Of a DNA stretch of 9,424 nt, positions 6,278 to 9,424 are shown piece after piece; the first letter of the stretch is position 1; every line of letters starts with the position of its first letter. Below the pieces are notes generated by a model, which worked only from the letters and a program-made list of their open reading frames with translations, made no database searches and was not told the origin of the DNA. The stretch is from Bacteroidales bacterium UBA1223 (GTDB lineage: Bacteria > Bacteroidota > Bacteroidia > Bacteroidales > P3). Position numbers and translations under genes: made by a program. Location: positions 12,287-21,710 of the forward strand of contig DBXB01000031.1 of NCBI GenBank assembly GCA_002309155.1, written 5' to 3'.

Positions 6278-6763
6278 TTATTGATTAGTTGACTTGTCAA
6301 AGTTATAGTATTTTACTGCATGTTTTTCAACGTCATTCTTAATGTGGAAAATTGTTAATGTATGATTCAAACAGGAGATGGCAAGAAGATTATTGGGGTA
6401 TTCATTTGAGGTGGTATCAACAGCAATGGATTTGGGAATAATTTTAACGCCTATCAGATCTTTTCCTTCGTTTATTTGCCGTTGAAAAAATGGAGAATGG
6501 GTGGGTACGTCAAAATCTTTTTTGAGAGTGACCCAACCAACGGAATCTGTAGCCTCCAACAGGGTGACATCGACAAAGACGGTGTCGTTGACTTTATAGT
6601 CTTTTATGAACGTGGCATCAATACCCTCCACATTGGCATATTGCTTGTAGAGGTCGCTGCACTGGTCGAAGGGGATGGTGCGGGGCCACAGCCTCACAGC
6701 CAATGCCACAAATATAATGGCGAGGAAGATGATGGACGGTAATATGAGTTTTTTTTGTCTCAT
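6278..6763 (-). CDS. membrane-anchored protein of unknown function (161 aa)
   Basis: The protein has a short basic start (MRQKK), one transmembrane or uncleaved signal segment at residues about 7-23, and an extracytoplasmic domain of about 135 residues. That domain shows alternating strands (TVFVDVTLLEATD, GVKIIP, TLTIFHI) and no catalytic motif. Its ATG overlaps the stop of the upstream three-TM gene in an ATGA (6763-6760), which suggests translational coupling. The lipoprotein gene follows after 10 bp. Codons 3-5 contain a run of eight A residues (6749-6756 as T on the plus strand). It probably works with its membrane neighbours in the sigma-factor signalling unit. That is inference from gene order only. 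Confidence 0.8.
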   Translation of the reverse strand: MRQKKLILPSIIFLAIIFVALAVRLWPRTIPFDQCSDLYKQYANVEGIDATFIKDYKVNDTVFVDVTLLEATDSVGWVTLKKDFDVPTHSPFFQRQINEGKDLIGVKIIPKSIAVDTTSNEYPNNLLAISCLNHTLTIFHIKNDVEKHAVKYYNFDKSTNQ

Positions 6764-7284
6764 TGAATATGGGATAGAACAGATGACACACTGGTGAGAG
6801 CCGCGCTACGGTGCGAGGGTGAGCCATGGGACATAGCGCGACCATTCTGCACAGGGATAGCAAGAAAGAGAAACATCACCACGACAGTCGCGAAGACTGC
6901 GGCACGGGAAAAAGTTGAAAGTTGAAAGTTAAAAGTTGAAAGTTGAAAATTTAATTGGGGTCGGCGGCGGAGAAAGAATATTTGTCGAAGGCTCTGGATG
7001 AGAGTCACGACCAACAGCAGGGCGAGAAAGGCGAAGAAGAGCTGGTCGAAGATGTCTGAAATATAATACCGGCGGAGAATAACCATACCGACGATGGCAG
7101 CGAGGCAGACGAGAGCCATCGCCAGAGAAGAGAGGAACCGGCGGCGACGAGAGGATAGGACAAGCAGACGCGGTGCGAGTTTGATATGCGACAAGTCGTG
7201 CCGCACGGCAATCTGCTCGATGCGGTCGCTGTGCCGCTGCCAAGCGTCCATCAGTTCATCCAAAAATTTTTCTTTTTGATTCAT
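6760..7284 (-). CDS. three-TM membrane protein, candidate anti-sigma factor (174 aa)
   Basis: I start at the ATG at 7284 (MNQKEKFLDELMDAW), because the longer frame opens at a TTG followed by four Ile codons. Residues 1-50 form a charged, mostly helical cytoplasmic region rich in Arg and His. Three hydrophobic segments follow at about 52-70, 79-97 and 127-144. A cytoplasmic head on a membrane protein directly downstream of a sigma gene is the classical layout of an anti-sigma factor, but I see no known anti-sigma motif such as a zinc-binding HxxxCxxC, so this is inference. Residues about 111-125 (LNFQLSTFNFQLSTF) are encoded by a 7-bp tandem repeat between the second and third membrane segments. 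The third segment lies in frame after the repeat, so the present copy number looks like the functional one. Confidence 0.78.
   Translation of the reverse strand: MNQKEKFLDELMDAWQRHSDRIEQIAVRHDLSHIKLAPRLLVLSSRRRRFLSSLAMALVCLAAIVGMVILRRYYISDIFDQLFFAFLALLLVVTLIQSLRQIFFLRRRPQLNFQLSTFNFQLSTFSRAAVFATVVVMFLFLAIPVQNGRAMSHGSPSHRSAALTSVSSVLSHIQ
6914..6948. repeat. 7-bp tandem repeat inside the three-TM protein gene
   Basis: Five units of GTTGAAA stand in a row on the plus strand, the third being GTTAAAA. On the coding strand they read as TTTCAAC units. Seven is not a multiple of three, so a gain or loss of one unit would shift the frame. Similar TTTCAAC runs are commonly seen between genes in Bacteroidales. 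Here the run lies inside an ORF. Confidence 0.9.
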
Positions 7285-7299
7285 AATAATAATTATCAA

Positions 7300-7343
7300 T
7301 TCACAATTTCACAACTTCACAATTTCACAACTTCACAATTCAC
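7300..7343. repeat. 8-bp tandem repeat across the sigma stop codon and gap
   Basis: Five full units alternate TTCACAAT and TTCACAAC from 7300 to 7339, followed by a partial unit to 7343. The array supplies the last codons and the TGA of the sigma gene (stop 7333-7335). It also fills most of the 48-bp gap before the three-TM gene, ending 16 bp from its ATG. Confidence 0.9.
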
Positions 7344-7827
7344 TATTAAGGGTTCTAAGTTTGTCTTTTATACGTTCGATACGGTGGTTGACGGCGGCTT
7401 CAGTGATGCCAAGCGCCAGGCCCATCTCACGCGCCGGGACACGGTCGAGGTAGAGTAGCAGGAGGGCTTTGTCGGGAGGCGAGAGGCGGTCGACGAGTTC
7501 GTAGAGCCGTTCAATGAGGCCGTTCCGACTCTCTTCGACAAGGTTGCTGTAAGTGTCGTCGTCGAGCGGGAGGATCATTGGCGAGAGAGACCGATGACGA
7601 ACGTGCGACACCGCTGTGTTGAAAGCAACGCTGTAGACCCAGGTATTTTCCTTGCACTGGCCCCGGAAAAGCGACCAGCTCTCCCACAACGAGCATACGA
7701 TATCCTGATACATATCCTTAACGTTTTCAGGGTCACGATCGGTAAACATAAGGCATATCTTAAAGATGGTGCTGTCGGAACGACGCAGCATCTCCAAAAA
7801 TGCAATATGCCTATTGTTATGTTTCAT
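7333..7827 (-). CDS. RNA polymerase sigma-70 factor, ECF-type (164 aa)
   Basis: The ATG at 7827 is used; one in-frame TTG codon precedes it. Residues about 15-80 match sigma region 2: IFKICLMFTDRDPENVKD, DMYQDIVCSLWESW and the TWVYSVAFNTAVSHVR helix that binds the -10 element. Residues about 105-160 match region 4, with LSPPDKALLLLYLD and a helix-turn-helix (EMGLALGITEAAVNHRIERIKDKL) for the -35 element. Region 3 is absent and the length is normal, which marks the ECF class. It directs RNA polymerase to a special promoter set in response to an envelope signal. It heads a four-gene operon with three membrane or lipoprotein genes, which suggests that these genes control it or sense the signal. 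The signal is unknown. Confidence 0.92.
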   Translation of the reverse strand: MKHNNRHIAFLEMLRRSDSTIFKICLMFTDRDPENVKDMYQDIVCSLWESWSLFRGQCKENTWVYSVAFNTAVSHVRHRSLSPMILPLDDDTYSNLVEESRNGLIERLYELVDRLSPPDKALLLLYLDRVPAREMGLALGITEAAVNHRIERIKDKLRTLNSEL

Positions 7828-7894
7828 CAAAAAGCGCTTCAGTCTATTAGTCGCAAAAACGTCCGAAAACTACCATAGTAGAACGAAAAAATTG

Positions 7895-7924
7895 CAAATT
7901 AATTTTAGACAATTGGCTTTCAAC
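7895..7924 (-). promoter_or_regulatory. weak promoter candidate for the sigma operon
   Basis: The minus strand carries TTAATTTG (7902-7895), one mismatch from TAnnTTTG, with GTTG (7924-7921) 18 nt upstream as a partial -33 element. The sigma gene ATG lies about 68 nt downstream. An ECF gene may instead use its own kind of promoter, whose consensus I cannot derive here. Confidence 0.22.
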
Positions 7925-7927
7925 AGA

Positions 7928-7945
7928 ATAAAAATGCATTTTTAT
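7928..7945. promoter_or_regulatory. perfect 18-bp palindrome, possible operator
   Basis: ATAAAAATGCATTTTTAT is a perfect dyad about 100 bp upstream of the sigma gene and just upstream of the weak promoter candidate. It has no loop, so a dimeric DNA-binding protein is more plausible than an RNA hairpin. Its AT richness raises the odds of chance. Confidence 0.3.
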
Positions 7946-8049
7946 AAATAAAAACACGTTCTGTACATCACTTTTGTTTTTCGCCACACAATAAAGAAAA
8001 ATGTTTTACAATACGTTCTACGAATAATGATGATGATTATTACTGACAC

Positions 8050-8081
8050 AAAAAAAAAGTTCCCTGTCAGAGACAGGGAAC
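8050..8081 (-). terminator. intrinsic terminator of the rpsF-rpsR-rplI operon
   Basis: GTTCCCTGTC (8059-8068) pairs with GACAGGGAAC (8072-8081), a perfect 10-bp stem with a 3-nt AGA loop. On the minus strand nine T residues follow (8058-8050). It lies 53 bp after the rplI stop codon and separates the ribosomal operon from the sigma operon. Confidence 0.93.
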
Positions 8082-8134
8082 CCAACCTAAAAATTGTACT
8101 ATGAAAAAGAAAACTTTTCTGTTACAATGCCGAA

Positions 8135-8611
8135 TTAAGCCTCGGCGGGAGTTTCGGTAGCATCCTCGCTGACAACCTCAACGGTAAGCTGAGCCTTGAT
8201 TTCACGATAGATGTTCACCATTGCGGTATAAGTACCGACCGACTTGATCTTAGAACCGTCAACGACGATGGTCTTGCGCTCGATGTCATAATTGTATTGA
8301 GCTTTCAGAGCATCAGCTATCTGGATGTTGTTGACAGCGCCGAAGAGCTGACCGTTCTCACCAACCTTCATGGCGATGCGGACTGATTTGCCATCGAGGG
8401 CAGCCTTCTGAGTTTCAGCATCCTTGCGAATCTTTTCCTCTTTAAAAGCGCGCTGACGGAGAGTCTCCTCGTGCATTTTCTTGTTGGCGGGGGTAGCTAT
8501 GATTGCCAAACCCTTAGGGAGGAGATAGTTATTGGCGTAACCGTTCTTTACGGTAACGATATCGTCCTTATATCCCAGGTTGATTACGTCTTGTTTCAGT
8601 ATGATTTCCAT
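8135..8611 (-). CDS. rplI: 50S ribosomal protein bL9
   Basis: This 158-aa protein begins MEIILKQDVINLGYKDD and carries the bL9 signature GYANNYLLPKGLA at residues 24-36 in the N-terminal rRNA-binding domain. A long charged helix (about 41-73) links it to the C-terminal domain, which has GQLFGAVN at about 87-94. A short acidic, Ala and Thr-rich tail (about 147-158) extends the usual end. bL9 binds 23S rRNA near the L1 stalk and helps maintain reading frame. The gene follows rpsR by 18 bp and has a near-perfect SD sequence, unlike the two genes before it. The operon terminator follows. Confidence 0.98.
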   Translation of the reverse strand: MEIILKQDVINLGYKDDIVTVKNGYANNYLLPKGLAIIATPANKKMHEETLRQRAFKEEKIRKDAETQKAALDGKSVRIAMKVGENGQLFGAVNNIQIADALKAQYNYDIERKTIVVDGSKIKSVGTYTAMVNIYREIKAQLTVEVVSEDATETPAEA

Positions 8612-8617
8612 GTGTTC

Positions 8618-8627
8618 TTCCTCCTTT
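8618..8627 (-). promoter_or_regulatory. strong Shine-Dalgarno sequence of rplI
   Basis: The minus strand reads AAAGGAGGAA at 8627-8618, 6 nt before the rplI ATG at 8611 and inside the 18-bp gap after rpsR. It complements the anti-SD end of 16S rRNA almost fully. Neither rpsF nor rpsR has such a site, and Bacteroidota genes generally do without one. Confidence 0.85.
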
Positions 8628-8629
8628 GA

Positions 8630-8896
8630 TTACTTTAAACAATCGGCGACATAGGGAAGCAGAGCCAAGTGGCGAGCTCTCTTGATAGCCTGAGAAACTT
8701 TCTTTTGATACTTGTTGGAAGTACCGGTGATGCGACGGGGAAGGATCTTACCCTGCTCGTTAACAAACTTCAGAAGAAAATCGGCGTCCTTATAGTCGAT
8801 GTATTTAATGCCGAGTTTTTTGAAGCGGCAGTATTTTTTGCGCTGTGTCTCAACAGCTATTGGGGTCAAATATCTGATTTCACTTTCGTTAGCCAT
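8630..8896 (-). CDS. rpsR: 30S ribosomal protein bS18
   Basis: The 88-aa protein has the bS18 layout: a variable start, [18 protein letters not shown] at about 20-37, and the conserved block [20 protein letters not shown] followed by [12 protein letters not shown] (about 51-82) that binds 16S rRNA. bS18 pairs with bS6 on the platform of the small subunit, near the mRNA exit and the anti-SD region. The gene sits between rpsF (41-bp gap) and rplI (18-bp gap). No SD precedes its ATG; the region is A/T-rich as usual in this phylum. Confidence 0.98.
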   Translation of the reverse strand: MANESEIRYLTPIAVETQRKKYCRFKKLGIKYIDYKDADFLLKFVNEQGKILPRRITGTSNKYQKKVSQAIKRARHLALLPYVADCLK

Positions 8897-8937
8897 GATT
8901 CAAATTTTTAATCTGTTAAACGGATGTGCTACATTAA

Positions 8938-9309
8938 TTATGCATTCTGTTCTTCAGTTGCAGAGGTCTGAACAGTCTGCTGACGGGCAGCACGTTTTTT
9001 CTCATTGTAAGCGATAGCGTGCTTGTCGAGCGAGACAGTGAGGAAACGCAGGAGACGCTCATCACGTTTATAGGCAACCTCGAGGTCAGCGATAACGCTA
9101 CCTTCAGCCTTAAACTCAATGAGATAATAAAAACCTGAAGATTTTTTCTTGATAGGGTAGGCTAACTTGCGCATGCCCCAGTTGTTGGTGTGGACAATCT
9201 CAGCACCGCGTTCGGTGAGGAAGTCAGTGTACTTTTTTACCGTTTCCTTCATCTGATCTTCAGACAAAACGGGAGTTACAATGAAAACGGTTTCGTATTG
9301 TTTTACCAT
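8938..9309 (-). CDS. rpsF: 30S ribosomal protein bS6
   Basis: The 123-aa product starts MVKQYETVFIVTPVLSEDQM and contains the bS6 core strand and turn WGMRKLAYPIKKKSSGFYYL (about 44-63) and the RDERLLRFLTV segment (about 82-92). A Lys, Gln and Glu-rich tail of about 20 residues follows. bS6 forms a dimer with bS18 before binding 16S rRNA on the 30S platform. It is the first gene of the rpsF-rpsR-rplI operon. Only 49 bp separate it from the tRNA-Thr gene upstream on the same strand, leaving little room for a long regulatory leader. Transcription may therefore run through from the tRNA. No SD is visible before the ATG. Confidence 0.98.
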   Translation of the reverse strand: MVKQYETVFIVTPVLSEDQMKETVKKYTDFLTERGAEIVHTNNWGMRKLAYPIKKKSSGFYYLIEFKAEGSVIADLEVAYKRDERLLRFLTVSLDKHAIAYNEKKRAARQQTVQTSATEEQNA

Positions 9310-9358
9310 TACTTAATAAATTAATTAATTGAACTATAGATTAGTTAACAAATTTCAG

Positions 9359-9424
<66 letters not shown>

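Larger units (their letters stand above)
7828..8134. other. 307-bp intergenic region before the sigma operon
   Basis: This AT-rich stretch lies between rplI and the sigma gene, both on the minus strand. The rplI terminator occupies 8050-8081. The rest should hold the sigma-operon promoter. It contains a perfect 18-bp palindrome (7928-7945) and one weak promoter candidate. I see no RNA gene or ORF worth reporting. Confidence 0.5.

Noticed and set aside
6914..7343. CRISPR array reading of the short repeats
   Set aside because: The units are 7-8 bp and directly adjacent, with no spacers, so they are simple tandem repeats.
7878..8021. 8-bp inverted repeat GTAGAACG (7878-7885) / CGTTCTAC (8014-8021), with another CGTTCT at 7958
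   Set aside because: The arms are short and about 130 bp apart, with no extension. This is near chance level in AT-rich DNA.

Overview
The window looks like a chromosomal segment of a Bacteroidales-type bacterium (phylum Bacteroidota). The evidence is two secreted proteins with type IX secretion (T9SS, Por system) C-terminal sorting domains, a lipoprotein with a charged 'CQKEN' start, most genes lacking Shine-Dalgarno (SD) sequences, one textbook Bacteroidota promoter (TTTG, 20-nt spacer, TATCTTTG), and the rpsF-rpsR-rplI order. The species cannot be named from the sequence. Everything except the first 108 bases is encoded on the minus strand.

Layout from left to right. Bases 1-108 are the 3' end of a plus-strand 3-hydroxyacyl/3-hydroxybutyryl-CoA dehydrogenase gene. 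A strong hairpin at 128-165 separates it from a convergent minus-strand cluster. That cluster (transcribed 5285 to 178) encodes three exported proteins: a 521-aa protein of unknown function, a 586-aa protein with three InlB-B-like repeats and a T9SS tail, and a 569-aa BspA-type leucine-rich-repeat protein with one related module and a T9SS tail. A probable promoter at 5674-5705 implies an untranslated leader of about 380 nt. The leader contains two very short tandem ORFs (25 and 31 aa) that share the motif Q-x-x-[GS]-V-E-D-[AT]-L-Q. The nucleotide differences in the shared core are mostly silent, so these may be real peptides.

Bases 5854-7827 hold a tight four-gene operon: an ECF-type sigma factor, a three-TM membrane protein (possible anti-sigma factor), a one-TM anchored protein and a small lipoprotein. 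It contains short tandem repeats. A 7-bp repeat lies inside the three-TM gene, and an 8-bp repeat spans the sigma stop codon and the following gap. Changes in the 7-bp unit number would shift the reading frame, which suggests phase variation.

Bases 8135-9309 are the ribosomal protein operon rpsF-rpsR-rplI (bS6, bS18, bL9), closed by a strong terminator at 8050-8081. A tRNA-Thr(CGT), cut by the window edge, lies just upstream on the same strand. The rplI gene is unusual here in having a near-perfect SD sequence.

The best candidates for undescribed biology are the twin micro-ORF leader, the sigma operon with unrecognised membrane partners and a slippage-prone repeat, and the selective use of SD sequences.
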